The position numbers were made by a program, and so were the translations under genes. A DNA stretch of 64,000 bases from Streptomyces sp. NRRL F-5727 (GTDB lineage Bacteria; Actinomycetota; Actinomycetes; Streptomycetales; Streptomycetaceae): positions 105,553-169,552 of the forward strand of contig NZ_JOGX01000010.1 of the NCBI RefSeq assembly GCF_000719555.1, written 5' to 3'. Position 1 is the stretch's first letter. Each line of letters starts with the position of its first letter. Of the stretch, positions 1 to 8,532 are shown one piece after another. The notes beneath the pieces were generated by a model that made no database searches, was not told where the DNA came from, and saw only the letters and a list, made by a program, of their open reading frames with translations.

Positions 1-206
1 CGGGTGCCCCACTCGGGCTCGGTGAGCGCGCCGATCTCGACGGGCGCCATGGTGGGCATGCCGAGTTCGTCGGCCACGCCCTTGATGGCGGCCTTGAGCT
101 GGGACGGCGTGATCCCGGTCTTGACCTCGTACGCCTCGTAGATGCGCTCCAGCGGCGGGGACAGGACGCCGCCGAAGTCGAACCAGATCATGGAGGGCTG
201 AGCCAT
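1..206 (-). CDS. HAD-family hydrolase, N-terminal part only
   Basis: Only the first 68 codons are inside the window; the gene continues past the left edge. The protein begins MAQPSMIWFDFGGVLSPP, where DFGG is HAD motif I with the nucleophilic aspartate. The ATG at 206 lies 59 bases after the AfsA-type gene on the same strand, so it is probably the last visible gene of that operon. HAD phosphatases remove the phosphate from butyrolactone phosphate intermediates in A-factor-type pathways, so a similar role is a reasonable inference here. The substrate cannot be read from this fragment. Confidence 0.75.
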   Translation of the reverse strand, partial: MAQPSMIWFDFGGVLSPPLERIYEAYEVKTGITPSQLKAAIKGVADELGMPTMAPVEIGALTEPEWGT

Positions 207-265
207 GGAAGTGCCTTTCAGGGGGGAGGGGTTCAGGGAGAGCCGGGGCGGGGCCGGCGGGACGG

Positions 266-1255
266 TCAGGCGAGGGTGAGCGAGACGGACGCGACGGTCT
301 GGCCGTCCTGCTCCGCCCGCATCAGCCAGGAGCCGGCGCCGTGTTCCGGCGCGGCCGCGGCCGACAGCCGTACGGGCCGGTCGAGTTCGGCGAACCGGTC
401 GAAGGAGCCGTCCAGGCGCACCACCCGCGCCGGACCGGCGGCGCCGTCCGCGAGGAGCAGCCCGCACTGCCGGGCCGCCTCGCTGAACACCATCGCCGGG
501 ACGTGGTCGTAGGGGTGGTCGTACATGCTGCGGTTGCGGAAGCTGCGGGGGCTGAGCGCGGCCGTCACGGCCCCGTCCGCCGTCCGTACGTCGTCGAGGA
601 CGGCGTTCACCGGGTCCAGCCGGCCGACCGCGGCGGGCGCGACCGGCTCGCCGGCCGGCTCGGCGGGCAGCCCGAACGCGGTCGGCACCTCGCCGCCCCG
701 CTGCATGTACCGCAGGTCGTGGTACTGGTCCGTCGGCGTGGACCGGACGTCCATGGTGAGCCGGCCCAGCGGCCGGCCGTCGAGGGCCAGGTCCATCGCG
801 AACTCCAGCCGCCGCAGCCGCCCGCCGCGTTCGTGCCGGCCGGTGACGTCGCCGGCGATGGCCAGCTCGCCCGGCCGGGTGCCGCAGGCCAGTGCCTCCG
901 GGTCGGTGATCTCCAGGGACCACGCCGTCACCATGAAGGTCGTCGCGGCCGGGACGCCCTGGTGGAGATGGGCGGCGCAGGTCACGGACTGCCGGCACGC
1001 CTCCAGCACCAGCAGCACGTCATGGTGCTCGCCGCGCCCCACGTGGTCCCGGAAGTAGGCGTGTGACAGCGGCAGTTGGGCGGCGGCCTCGAAGCGCCGC
1101 TCGTCCAGGCCGCGTGAACCGGTCAGGAAGACCTCGGACAGCGACCACCGGTGGACCAGGCCGCGCGGCACGGTCTGCTCGTAGCTGAGCGCGGGCCGCT
1201 CCTCGGCCTCCGCGGCCTCCCCGCCCTGCGGGTCGAGGAGGGAGCTGCTCTTCAC
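266..1255 (-). CDS. AfsA-family (A-factor/butyrolactone synthase-like) hotdog protein
   Basis: This 329-residue protein has the two tandem AfsA hotdog repeats. The first holds VPRGLVHRWSLSEVFLTG (about residues 28-45). The second holds RNRSMYDHPYDHVPAMVFSEAARQ-type sequence, the family signature YDHP..DHVP..V..EAARQ. AfsA and ScbA condense a beta-ketoacyl chain with dihydroxyacetone phosphate to start gamma-butyrolactone signalling molecules. I chose the GTG at 1255 because GGAG lies 8 bases upstream; an upstream in-frame ATG lacks this. It follows the ketosynthase-like gene by about 100 bases in an ACP-KS-KS-like-AfsA-HAD run. A dedicated acyl supply beside AfsA is unusual, so the product may be a butyrolactone, butenolide or another AfsA-made lipid. 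Confidence 0.85.
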   Translation of the reverse strand: MKSSSLLDPQGGEAAEAEERPALSYEQTVPRGLVHRWSLSEVFLTGSRGLDERRFEAAAQLPLSHAYFRDHVGRGEHHDVLLVLEACRQSVTCAAHLHQGVPAATTFMVTAWSLEITDPEALACGTRPGELAIAGDVTGRHERGGRLRRLEFAMDLALDGRPLGRLTMDVRSTPTDQYHDLRYMQRGGEVPTAFGLPAEPAGEPVAPAAVGRLDPVNAVLDDVRTADGAVTAALSPRSFRNRSMYDHPYDHVPAMVFSEAARQCGLLLADGAAGPARVVRLDGSFDRFAELDRPVRLSAAAAPEHGAGSWLMRAEQDGQTVASVSLTLA

Positions 1256-1356
1256 GTCGGAATCTCCAGTCGTTTCGGTGCGAGGGGGCGGACAGTGAGC
1301 GGACATCGAGCGGACAGGTGGTGAGGGGACGGGACGGTGAGGGGCCGGGCGGCGGG

Positions 1357-2547
1357 TCAGCTGTGCGCCGGCCGGGTGACGACGGCCGCGCCGACCGAGC
1401 CGTCCTGGCCGACGGCGGTCAGCACGGCGGCCCGCTCGTCGCCGGCGCCGGCCTGCCAGCGGGCGAGCACGGCCGCCAGCCGGAGCGCGCCGGACGCCGC
1501 GTGCGTCTCGCCGAGGGCGCCGTCGACGCGCAGCACCCGGGAGGCCGACAGCGGCCCGAACACCTCGCGCAGCGCGCGGAGTTCCACCGCCGCCCAGCCG
1601 CGCCGGGCCCCCGCGCCGGGAACGACGAGCGGACGCTCGTCGTCGCCGGTGAGACCGCTGCGCAGCAGCGCCGTACGGACGCACTCCGCGAGCCGCCCCG
1701 CCACCCCGAGCGGGCCCTCGGCCACGGGATCGGCGTAACCGGTCTCGCAGGCGAGCAGCCGCCCGAGCGGCTCCCCGCCCCCGGCGTGCCCGTCCGTGCC
1801 GCCGCGCGTCCCGTCCCGCAGGACGAGGACCGCGCAGCCCTCGCCGAGCGCGGCCCCGGGCCGGAGCGCGCCGGCGCGGTGCCAGGCCCAGGCGCCCGCG
1901 GCGGACGCCTCCTCGACGCCGCCCACGAGCAGCCGGTCGGCGTGCCCGTTGACCAGCGCGTTCCGGGCGTACCGCAGGGCGTGCAGGGAGGCGAGCGCGC
2001 CGCCCGACACCGTCGCGTTCAGCCCGGTGAGGCCCAGCCGGATCGCGGTCCGGCCGGCCGCCGAGTTCATCAGCGTGCCCGGGAACGCCGAGGGGTTGAC
2101 CAGGTACGGCCGTTCCCGCGTGAACGTGTCGCGGAAGAAGTCCGCCTGCGCGGCGGTGCTGCCGACGTCGGTGCCGAGCACGATCCCGGTCCGCTCCCCG
2201 GCGTCGGCGGGGGCGGCCGTGGCGGCCGCCAGACAGGCGGCCATCGCCAGCCGGTCGGTGCGGGACAGCCCCCGCAGCCCCTTCCGGCCGAGGACGGCCT
2301 CCGCGTCGAAGCCGGTGACGCCGAGGACCGGCAGCGGCGGCCAGGAGCCGTCCGCGTCCGGCGCCGCCCCGGCGCTCGCCACGCCCGGACCGGCGAGGGC
2401 GGCCAGACCGGGGCCCGCCGCGCTGAACACGCCGGCGCCGACGATGTCGAGGGGGACGGCCCCGGGGAGCGGCGCCGCGCCGGCCGCCACCGCGGCTGCC
2501 GCGCCGGTCGCCGCGTCCGTCGGTCCGGTGACTGCGAGGGTGGTCAT
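1357..2547 (-). CDS. ketosynthase-like protein lacking active-site residues (chain-length-factor-like)
   Basis: This 396-residue thiolase-fold protein pairs with the adjacent ketosynthase, and its ATG overlaps that gene's stop (ATGA). Aligned by eye to the partner, the catalytic Cys of GTACAAG is Ala (TVSGGALAS), the first catalytic His is missing, and GH of the second His motif is GE. Loss of all three is expected of a chain-length factor or other KS-beta subunit, which forms a heterodimer with an active KS-alpha. The N-terminus (residues 1-35) is Ala-rich and extended. It acts in the cytosol on ACP-bound chains, probably setting chain length. Confidence 0.78.
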   Translation of the reverse strand: MTTLAVTGPTDAATGAAAAVAAGAAPLPGAVPLDIVGAGVFSAAGPGLAALAGPGVASAGAAPDADGSWPPLPVLGVTGFDAEAVLGRKGLRGLSRTDRLAMAACLAAATAAPADAGERTGIVLGTDVGSTAAQADFFRDTFTRERPYLVNPSAFPGTLMNSAAGRTAIRLGLTGLNATVSGGALASLHALRYARNALVNGHADRLLVGGVEEASAAGAWAWHRAGALRPGAALGEGCAVLVLRDGTRGGTDGHAGGGEPLGRLLACETGYADPVAEGPLGVAGRLAECVRTALLRSGLTGDDERPLVVPGAGARRGWAAVELRALREVFGPLSASRVLRVDGALGETHAASGALRLAAVLARWQAGAGDERAAVLTAVGQDGSVGAAVVTRPAHS

Positions 2548-3782
2548 GTCCCGGCCTTCCCGAAGAGCACGACGGCGTTGTTGCCGCCGAAGGCGAATCC
2601 GTGGTTCTGCACGATCCGGGGGCTCTCGGCCCGGCCGACGCCGGGCACCACGTCCACCGCTCCGAGCTCCGGGTCCACCGTCCGCACCGTCGCGGTCGGC
2701 GGCAGGAACCCGTCGTGCAGCGCCGCGCAGGACACCAGGGCCCCGAAGGCGGCGGCCGCGCCCATGGTGTGGCCGAGCATCGACTTGACGGAGGAGATCG
2801 GCGGCAGGTCGTCGCCGAACACCTCCCGCACGGCGGTGACCTCGGTGATGTCGTTGGCCCGGGTCCCGGTGCCGTGGGCGCAGATGTAGTCCACGTCGGC
2901 GGGCGTGATCCCGGCCCGCTCGTGCGCGGCGCGCACACAGGCGGCGATCGTGCCGGCGTACGGGTTGGTCATGTGCCGGGCGTCGCAGGTCATGCCGTGG
3001 CCGAGGACCTCGGCGTAGATCCGGGCGCCGCGGGCGACCGCCCCGTCGAGCGGTTCGAGGACCAGCGCGGCGCCGCCCTCGGCCGTGACGATCCCGTCGC
3101 GGTGCTCGTCGAAGGGGCGCGGCACGTCCTCGGCGAGGGCGCCGAGGGCGTGGAAGCCGGCGTGGGTCGCGCGGTTGGAGGCGTCGGCGCCGCCGCAGAC
3201 GGCCAGGTCGGCCTCGCCGGAGGCGATCAGGTCGAAGGCGTAGCCGACGGCGTAGTTGCCGGCCGCGCACGCGGTGCCGAAGGTCATGGTCTCGCCGGTG
3301 AGCCCCAGTTCGGCGGCGGCCGCCCCGGCGATGTTCCCCGGCGAGGTGCGGCCGAGGAGGGCCGGGTCCACGCTGCCGGGCCCCCGGTCGACCGACTGGG
3401 CGACGACCCGCTCGACCTCCTGGGACTCGCCGTTGGTCGTGCCGAAGACGCTGACGCCCCGGTGGCCGGCCAGGCTCTCCTCGCCCAGGCCGGCGTCCTC
3501 GGCGGCGAACCGGGCGGCGACGGCCGCGAACTGCCCGCTGCGGCCCCAGCGTTCCGGGGCGGTACGCCGCAGATGGGCCCCGGGCCGGAAGCCGCGGACC
3601 TCTCCGGCCAGGGTGTGTTCGAAGCCCGTCACGTCGAACTGCTCGGCGGGCCCGATGCCGTGCCGCCCGTACCGGACGGCGTCGACCAGCTCCCGGGCAC
3701 CGAGCCCGAGGCTGCTCACGGCGCCGAGACCGGTGACGACGACCCGGCGGGAGGAGCGGGACGCGGTGGGCTGACTAGGCAC
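2544..3782 (-). CDS. beta-ketoacyl-ACP synthase II-like (KS alpha)
   Basis: This 412-residue FabF/KS-alpha protein has all catalytic residues: Cys about 172 in GTACAAG, His in CAHGTGT, the conserved Lys in SVKSMLGH and the second His in LGHTMGA. It performs decarboxylative condensation on ACP-bound acyl chains. The GTG start at 3782 overlaps the ACP stop by 8 bases, and its own stop overlaps the KS-like gene, so the three are translationally coupled. The KS-alpha/KS-beta/ACP order is that of type II polyketide or highly reducing type II systems. No cyclase or aromatase is visible, and a ketoreductase lies on the divergent arm, so a short reduced or beta-keto chain is more likely than an aromatic polyketide. 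Confidence 0.85.
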   Translation of the reverse strand: MPSQPTASRSSRRVVVTGLGAVSSLGLGARELVDAVRYGRHGIGPAEQFDVTGFEHTLAGEVRGFRPGAHLRRTAPERWGRSGQFAAVAARFAAEDAGLGEESLAGHRGVSVFGTTNGESQEVERVVAQSVDRGPGSVDPALLGRTSPGNIAGAAAAELGLTGETMTFGTACAAGNYAVGYAFDLIASGEADLAVCGGADASNRATHAGFHALGALAEDVPRPFDEHRDGIVTAEGGAALVLEPLDGAVARGARIYAEVLGHGMTCDARHMTNPYAGTIAACVRAAHERAGITPADVDYICAHGTGTRANDITEVTAVREVFGDDLPPISSVKSMLGHTMGAAAAFGALVSCAALHDGFLPPTATVRTVDPELGAVDVVPGVGRAESPRIVQNHGFAFGGNNAVVLFGKAGT

Positions 3783-4047
3783 CCACGACCCCCGCGGCGT
3801 AGTGCTTGCCCACGAGCTCGTACGCCTCCGGCAGGGTGTCCAGCTCGGCGAGCTCGTCCTTCGGGATCCTGATGTGCAGGTCGCGCTCGAAGCGGGAGAT
3901 GATCTCGATCACCAGCAGCGAGTCGGCGTCGAAGTCGTTCACGAAGCTGCTGTCCTCGGTGAGGTCGGAGGCGTCCACCTCCAGCACCTCGGCGACGATC
4001 TCGCGGATGCCCGCCCGGACGTCCTCGGGAAGCTGAGTGCCGGCCAT
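3775..4047 (-). CDS. acyl carrier protein
   Basis: This 90-residue ACP carries the phosphopantetheine serine in FDADSLLVIE (Ser about 43). It begins at the ATG at 4047 with an AAGGGGAAAAG ribosome-binding stretch upstream, and is the first gene of the leftward operon. It carries the chain for the KS pair and presumably hands a beta-ketoacyl group to the AfsA-family protein. Its length and the acidic helix after the DSL motif are ordinary. Confidence 0.9.
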   Translation of the reverse strand: MAGTQLPEDVRAGIREIVAEVLEVDASDLTEDSSFVNDFDADSLLVIEIISRFERDLHIRIPKDELAELDTLPEAYELVGKHYAAGVVGA

Positions 4048-4109
4048 GTCTTTTCCCCTTCGCACTGGTCGCCGCGGCCGGTCCGCCCCCGCGGGGCATT
4101 CCGGCACCA

Positions 4110-4140
4110 CCGGAATTCCGGCGACCCCGGAATTCCGGGG
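4110..4140. promoter_or_regulatory. paired EcoRI-core palindromes in the divergent promoter
   Basis: The 318-base gap between the divergent ACP and KAS III operons has no gene but holds two perfect palindromes, CCGGAATTCCGG at 4110-4121 and CCCCGGAATTCCGGGG at 4125-4140. Their centres are 17 bases apart. They are AT-centred islands in GC-rich DNA and could be a two-site operator for both operons. I do not recognise the cognate regulator, and they do not match the butyrolactone-receptor (ARE) consensus I know. Confidence 0.45.
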
Positions 4141-4365
4141 TCCGGCGCTTCGGGTTTCTTCTGCCGTGAGGAATGAAAGTCGCCGTGAACGCCTTCGGGC
4201 AAGGTTTCGATAGTGGTAGCGGACTGTGTCTCTAAGGAGGTACGCACCCCTCCCCACCTGCATGGACGCTGATCCGGGAGGGGGATTTACGAGCAACTTC
4301 CACGGCGCTTCTATATCGGCCCGGCATACTCCTCCAGCGAATCCCTCAGGAAAGGCGGAGCGGAG

Positions 4366-5418
4366 ATGAAGCTGGCGGAACCGGTCGGTATTTCGGCCGC
4401 CGCGCTGTGGCTTCCGCGCGGACGGGACCAGGTCGAGGACGCGGTCGTGGAGGGCCGGCTGACCCGGCGCCACGCACAGGACCTCGGCCACACGGCCGTC
4501 CCCGCGGCCCTCGACGAGTCGGCCCCCGACATGGCCGTCTCCGCCGCGTCCGACGTCCTGGACGCGGCCGGGATCGAGCCCAAGGAACTCGACCTGACCT
4601 TCCACGCGAGCATGTACTACCAGGGCCACGACCTGTGGTCGCCCGCCCACTACGTCGCCCACCGCATCGGGGCCGAACGCGCCCTGCCCATCGGCATCCA
4701 GCAGGTGTGCAACGGCGGCAGCAGCGCCGTCCAGCTCGCCTCGGCCTATCTCACCGCCGCCCGGACCACCGGCTCGCCGCGGTCCCGCCGCGCCCTCGTC
4801 ACCACCGCCGACCGCTTCGTCGCCCCCGGCTTCGACCGCTGGGCCAGCGACTACGGCGTGGCGTACGGGGACGGCGGCACGGCCCTCGTGCTCACCGCGC
4901 CCGCCGCCGACGAGGACCCGCTGCTGCTCCTCTCGGTGGCCAGCACCGCCGCGCCCGAACTGGAGGAGATGCACCGCGGCGCCGACCCCTTCGCGCCGGT
5001 CCCGCGCGGCGTCCGCGACCGCGTCGACATGCGCGTCACCAAACGCGCCTACCTGCGGGAGCACGGCAACGAGGGCTTCGTCGCCGCCAATCTGCGCGGC
5101 ATCCGCACGGTCGTCGGCGAAGCCCTCGTCGACGCCGGCATGCACCCGTACGACCTGCGGCTGCGCTACGCGGTCCTGCCCCGCTTCGGCCGCAAGACCC
5201 TGCGCGACTCCTGGCGGGCCGTGCTCGCCGAACACACCTCCGCGGAACCGCTGGAGTACGGCCTGGCCACCGGGCACCTCGGCGCCGGCGACGCCGTCGC
5301 CGGCATCGCCGACCTGATGCGCGAGCGGGCGCTCGCGCCGGGGGAGGCGGCGCTGGTCTTCAGCGCGGGCGCCGGCTTCACCTGGTCCTGCCTGGTCGTC
5401 CAGGCGCCGGACCGCTGA
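4366..5418 (+). CDS. KAS III-like acyltransferase (FabH/DpsC/CerJ type)
   Basis: This 350-residue thiolase-fold protein has a nucleophile Cys in QQVCNGGSSA (about residue 115). At the site of the usual His motif it reads LPRFGR, and at the Asn motif it reads TGHLGAGD. The Cys-His-Asn triad of a standard KAS III is therefore changed, as also happens in the acyl-transferring relatives DpsC and CerJ. It may load a starter or transfer a chain rather than do ordinary condensation. GGAG just before the ATG supports the start. It begins the rightward arm and is followed by the ketoreductase. Confidence 0.8.
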   Translation: MKLAEPVGISAAALWLPRGRDQVEDAVVEGRLTRRHAQDLGHTAVPAALDESAPDMAVSAASDVLDAAGIEPKELDLTFHASMYYQGHDLWSPAHYVAHRIGAERALPIGIQQVCNGGSSAVQLASAYLTAARTTGSPRSRRALVTTADRFVAPGFDRWASDYGVAYGDGGTALVLTAPAADEDPLLLLSVASTAAPELEEMHRGADPFAPVPRGVRDRVDMRVTKRAYLREHGNEGFVAANLRGIRTVVGEALVDAGMHPYDLRLRYAVLPRFGRKTLRDSWRAVLAEHTSAEPLEYGLATGHLGAGDAVAGIADLMRERALAPGEAALVFSAGAGFTWSCLVVQAPDR

Positions 5419-5489
5419 ACCGCCACCCCCGCCTCATCCCACCTCACCTCACCGCACCGCACGTACCAGGAAAGGACGGCCGGACAGCC

Positions 5490-6194
5490 GTGTCACGATC
5501 AGTGTTCATCACCGGAGCCAACCGGGGCATCGGACTCGCGGTGGCCCGCATGATGGCCGCCGACGGCGACCGGGTGGCCGTCGGCCACCGCGGCGGCGAC
5601 GTCCCCGAGGGCTTCCTCGGGGTGCGCTGCGAGGTCACCGACCAGAGCTCCGTCGACGAGGCGTTCGAGACGGTCGCCCGCGAGCAGGGCCCCGTCGAGG
5701 TGCTCGTCGCCAACGCCGGCATCACCCGTGACACGCTGCTGCTGCGCATGGACGACGACACCTTCGACGAGGTGCTCGACACGAACCTGCGGGGCGTGTT
5801 CCGTACGGTGCGGGCGGCGGCCTCGGTGATGCTGGCCGAGCGGCGCGGCCGGATCGTGCTCCTCTCCTCCGCGCTCGGCTTCCTCGGCTCGCCCGGCCAG
5901 ACCAACTACGCGGCCACCAAGACCGCCCTGCTCGGCTTCGCCCGCTCGCTGGCCTGGGAGCTCGGCCCCCGGGGCATCACGGTCAACCTGGTGGCGCCCG
6001 GCATCATCGAGACGGACATGACGAAGGACCTCAGCGACCGGCGCATGCGGGACACCATGCGGATGACCCCGGTCGGCCGCCCCGGCACCGACCGCGAGGT
6101 CGCCGCCGCCGTCCGCTTCCTCGCCTCCGAGGACGCCGGCTACATCACCGGGGCGGTGCTCCCGGTGGGCGGCGGCATCGGCATGGGCATCTGA
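5490..6194 (+). CDS. 3-oxoacyl-ACP reductase, FabG-like SDR
   Basis: This 234-residue short-chain dehydrogenase has the NADPH motif TGANRGIG (residues about 8-15), NAG in VANAGI, the catalytic Ser in LLSSALGF and YAATK with the catalytic Tyr and Lys. It should reduce a 3-keto group on an ACP-bound chain or on a butyrolactone intermediate. GTG at 5490 gives the standard N-terminus; AGGAAAGGA lies upstream. It follows the KAS III-like gene by 71 bases and ends this arm of the cluster. Confidence 0.88.
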   Translation: MSRSVFITGANRGIGLAVARMMAADGDRVAVGHRGGDVPEGFLGVRCEVTDQSSVDEAFETVAREQGPVEVLVANAGITRDTLLLRMDDDTFDEVLDTNLRGVFRTVRAAASVMLAERRGRIVLLSSALGFLGSPGQTNYAATKTALLGFARSLAWELGPRGITVNLVAPGIIETDMTKDLSDRRMRDTMRMTPVGRPGTDREVAAAVRFLASEDAGYITGAVLPVGGGIGMGI

Positions 6195-6217
6195 CCCGAC
6201 TGTCCTCCGCACCCCCC

Positions 6218-6342
6218 AACTCCCGGCCAGAGCAAGTGTGTCGGGGGGCGTACTCACGAACTCCCGGTCCGCGCAGGCGTACCAGGGGCTCGTTCCTTCG
6301 AACTCCCGGTCCGGGCGGCCTTACCGGGGGTCGGCGTCCGCC
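6218..6342. repeat. three imperfect 41-42-bp direct repeats
   Basis: AACTCCCGG begins repeat units at 6218, 6259 and 6301, giving periods of 41 and 42 bases. Units two and three share 15 bases at their start. The array fills the convergent gap between the ketoreductase and the metal ATPase. No strong terminator hairpin is obvious here. Confidence 0.6.
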
Positions 6343-6392
6343 GTCCCCCGGGTCGGTGCCCACCCGTGCCCGCTCGGACCGGGCGCCCGCCG

Positions 6393-8438
6393 TCAGCGTG
6401 CCGCGGGGCGCGGCCAGGCCGCCGACCGCAGCAGGCGGAGGCCGTTGAGGCCGACGAGGACCGTGGAGCCCTCGTGACCGGCGACGCCGAGCGGCAGCGG
6501 GAGCGTGCCGATCAGGTCCCAGGCGACCAGCACGGCGATGAAGACGCCCGCGATCACCAGGTTCTGCACGACCAGCCGGTGCGCGGTGCGGGAGAGCGCG
6601 ACGACCGCGGGGACGGCGGCCAGTTCGTCGCGTACGACCACCGCGTCGGCCGTCTCCAGGGCGAGGTCGGAACCGGCCCGGCCCATCGCGACCCCGCAGT
6701 GCGCGGCGGCCAGCGCCGGCGCGTCGTTGACCCCGTCGCCGACGACCAGCACCCGGCGCCCCTCCGCCTCCCAGGCCCGTACGGCCGCCACCTTCTCCTC
6801 GGGCAGCAGCCCGGCGCGTACGTCGGTGATGCCGACGCGCTCGGCCACCTGCCGCGCGGCCCGCTCGTTGTCGCCGGTCAACAGGGCCGGGGCGCGGCCC
6901 GTCAGCCGGGTGAGGGCGGCGACGGTCGCGGCGGCGTCGGGGCGGAGCCGGTCGGCGACGCCGAGGACGCCCACGGGCTCCCCGTCGCGCAGCACGGCCA
7001 CCGCCGTCCGCCCCGCCTCCTCCAACTCCCGCACCACGCGCGCGTGCTCACCGCCGGCACCCCCGGTGAGCAGCCTCGCCGGGGAGCCGACCTCGATCCG
7101 TCGGCCCTCGACGGTGGCGGTGACGCCCCGCCCGGGCGCGGCGGTGAAGCCCTCCGCGGCGGCCAGGGCGAGACCGCGCTCCCGCGCCGCGCCGACGACG
7201 GCCCGGGCCAGCGGGTGCTCGCTCTCGTGCTCGGCCGAGGCGGTGAGCCGGAGCAGGGCGTCGGCGTCGAGGCCGGCGCCGGCCAGCGGGCGCACGTCGG
7301 TGAGGCGCGGTGTGCCCTCGGTGAGGGTGCCCGTCTTGTCGAGGGCCACGGCGTCGACCTGTCCGAGGCGCTCCATGACGACGGCGGACTTGGCGAGGAC
7401 GCCGTGCCGGCCGGCGTTGGCGATGGCGGAGAGCAGCGGCGGCATGGTGGAGAGCACCACCGCGCACGGCGAGGCGACGATCATGAAGGTCATCGCGCGG
7501 AGGAGGGCGGAGGTCAGGTCGTCGCCGAAGGCGAGCGGGACGCCGAAGACGGCGAGGGTCGCGAGGACCATCGACACCGAGTACCGCTGCTCGACCTTCT
7601 CGATGAACAGCTGGGTCGGCGCCTTGGTCCGGGACGCCTCCTCGACCATCCGCACGATCCGGGCGATCACCGAGTCCGAGGGGTCGCGCCCGACCCGTAC
7701 GCGCAGGGCGCCGGTGCCGTTGACGGTCCCGGCGAACACCTCGTCGCCCGCCTCCTTGACCACCGGCAGCGGCTCGCCGGTGATCGTGGCCTGGTCGACC
7801 TCGCTCGCCCCGCCGACGACCCGCCCGTCCGCGCCGATCCGCTCCCCGGGCCGGACGAGGACGGTGTCGCCGACCGCGAGCGCCTCCGCCTCGACGGTCT
7901 CCTCGGAGCCGTCGGGGAGCAGCCGGGTCGCGGTGGCGGGCGCGAGGTCGAGCAGTCCGCGCACCGAGTCCGCGGTCCGGGCGGTCGCGACCGCCTCCAG
8001 GGCGCCGGAGGTCGCGAAGATGACGATGAGCAGCGCGCCGTCGAGGACCTGGCCGAGCGCGGCGGCGCCGAGCGCGGCGACGACCATCAGCAGGTCCACG
8101 TCGAGGGTCCGCTCCCGGAGCGCCTTCAGCCCCTCCCAGCCGGGCTCCCAGCCGCCGGTGGCGTAGGCGGCGGCGAAGAGCGTCCCCCACAGCCACGCGG
8201 GACCGTCCAGGAGGTAGGGGGTGAGGGCGAGGAGGAAGAGCGCGAGCGAGGCCAGCGCCCAGCGCACCTCGGGAAGCGCGAGGGCACGGGTGCGGGTGCG
8301 GGAGGGCGGCGCGGCGTCGGGGCGCGCGGGCCGCCGGGCGTCCGGGTGTGGCGCGTCCCGGTCGCCCCGCGGCCCGCGCGGGTCGCGGGGGTCGCTCGGG
8401 TCGCGACGCTGGTCGCGCTGGTCCAGGGAAGAAGGCAT
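6393..8438 (-). CDS. P1B-4-type heavy-metal ATPase (Co/Ni/Fe exporter)
   Basis: This 681-residue P-type ATPase has the membrane metal site SPC (323-325), the phosphorylated Asp in DKTGT (367-371), SEHPL, TGEP, TGDN and GDGVNDAP. The last helix carries HEGST. SPC plus HEG(G/S)T marks the P1B-4 group, which exports Co(II), Ni(II) or Fe(II). There is no N-terminal metal-binding domain; residues 1-50 are Arg/Pro/Asp-rich. It is divergent from an NmtR-type sensor with an operator between them, as for M. tuberculosis nmtR and its P1B-4 ATPase. It probably exports nickel or cobalt across the plasma membrane. Confidence 0.9.
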   Translation of the reverse strand: MPSSLDQRDQRRDPSDPRDPRGPRGDRDAPHPDARRPARPDAAPPSRTRTRALALPEVRWALASLALFLLALTPYLLDGPAWLWGTLFAAAYATGGWEPGWEGLKALRERTLDVDLLMVVAALGAAALGQVLDGALLIVIFATSGALEAVATARTADSVRGLLDLAPATATRLLPDGSEETVEAEALAVGDTVLVRPGERIGADGRVVGGASEVDQATITGEPLPVVKEAGDEVFAGTVNGTGALRVRVGRDPSDSVIARIVRMVEEASRTKAPTQLFIEKVEQRYSVSMVLATLAVFGVPLAFGDDLTSALLRAMTFMIVASPCAVVLSTMPPLLSAIANAGRHGVLAKSAVVMERLGQVDAVALDKTGTLTEGTPRLTDVRPLAGAGLDADALLRLTASAEHESEHPLARAVVGAARERGLALAAAEGFTAAPGRGVTATVEGRRIEVGSPARLLTGGAGGEHARVVRELEEAGRTAVAVLRDGEPVGVLGVADRLRPDAAATVAALTRLTGRAPALLTGDNERAARQVAERVGITDVRAGLLPEEKVAAVRAWEAEGRRVLVVGDGVNDAPALAAAHCGVAMGRAGSDLALETADAVVVRDELAAVPAVVALSRTAHRLVVQNLVIAGVFIAVLVAWDLIGTLPLPLGVAGHEGSTVLVGLNGLRLLRSAAWPRPAAR

Positions 8439-8490
8439 GGCGGAGCGACCCTTCGCGGGCAGGCGGCATCGACCCCCTCACCATACCGGA

Positions 8491-8514
8491 ACACCTGAAC
8501 ACCTATTCATGTGT
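8491..8514. promoter_or_regulatory. ArsR/SmtB-type 12-2-12 operator for the metal sensor
   Basis: The core TGAACA-N2-TATTCA sits inside a near-palindrome (ACACCTGAACAC then CTATTCATGTGT), with 9 of 12 positions symmetric. It lies 19 bases before the sensor ATG and 53 bases from the ATPase ATG, so it can control both genes. Confidence 0.8.
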
Positions 8515-8532
8515 CATCCGTATGATGGGCGC

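Noticed and set aside
1357..6194. Aromatic type II polyketide (spore pigment-like) cluster
   Set aside because: No aromatase, cyclase or monooxygenase is present, and AfsA and KAS III-like genes suggest a short chain or lipid product.
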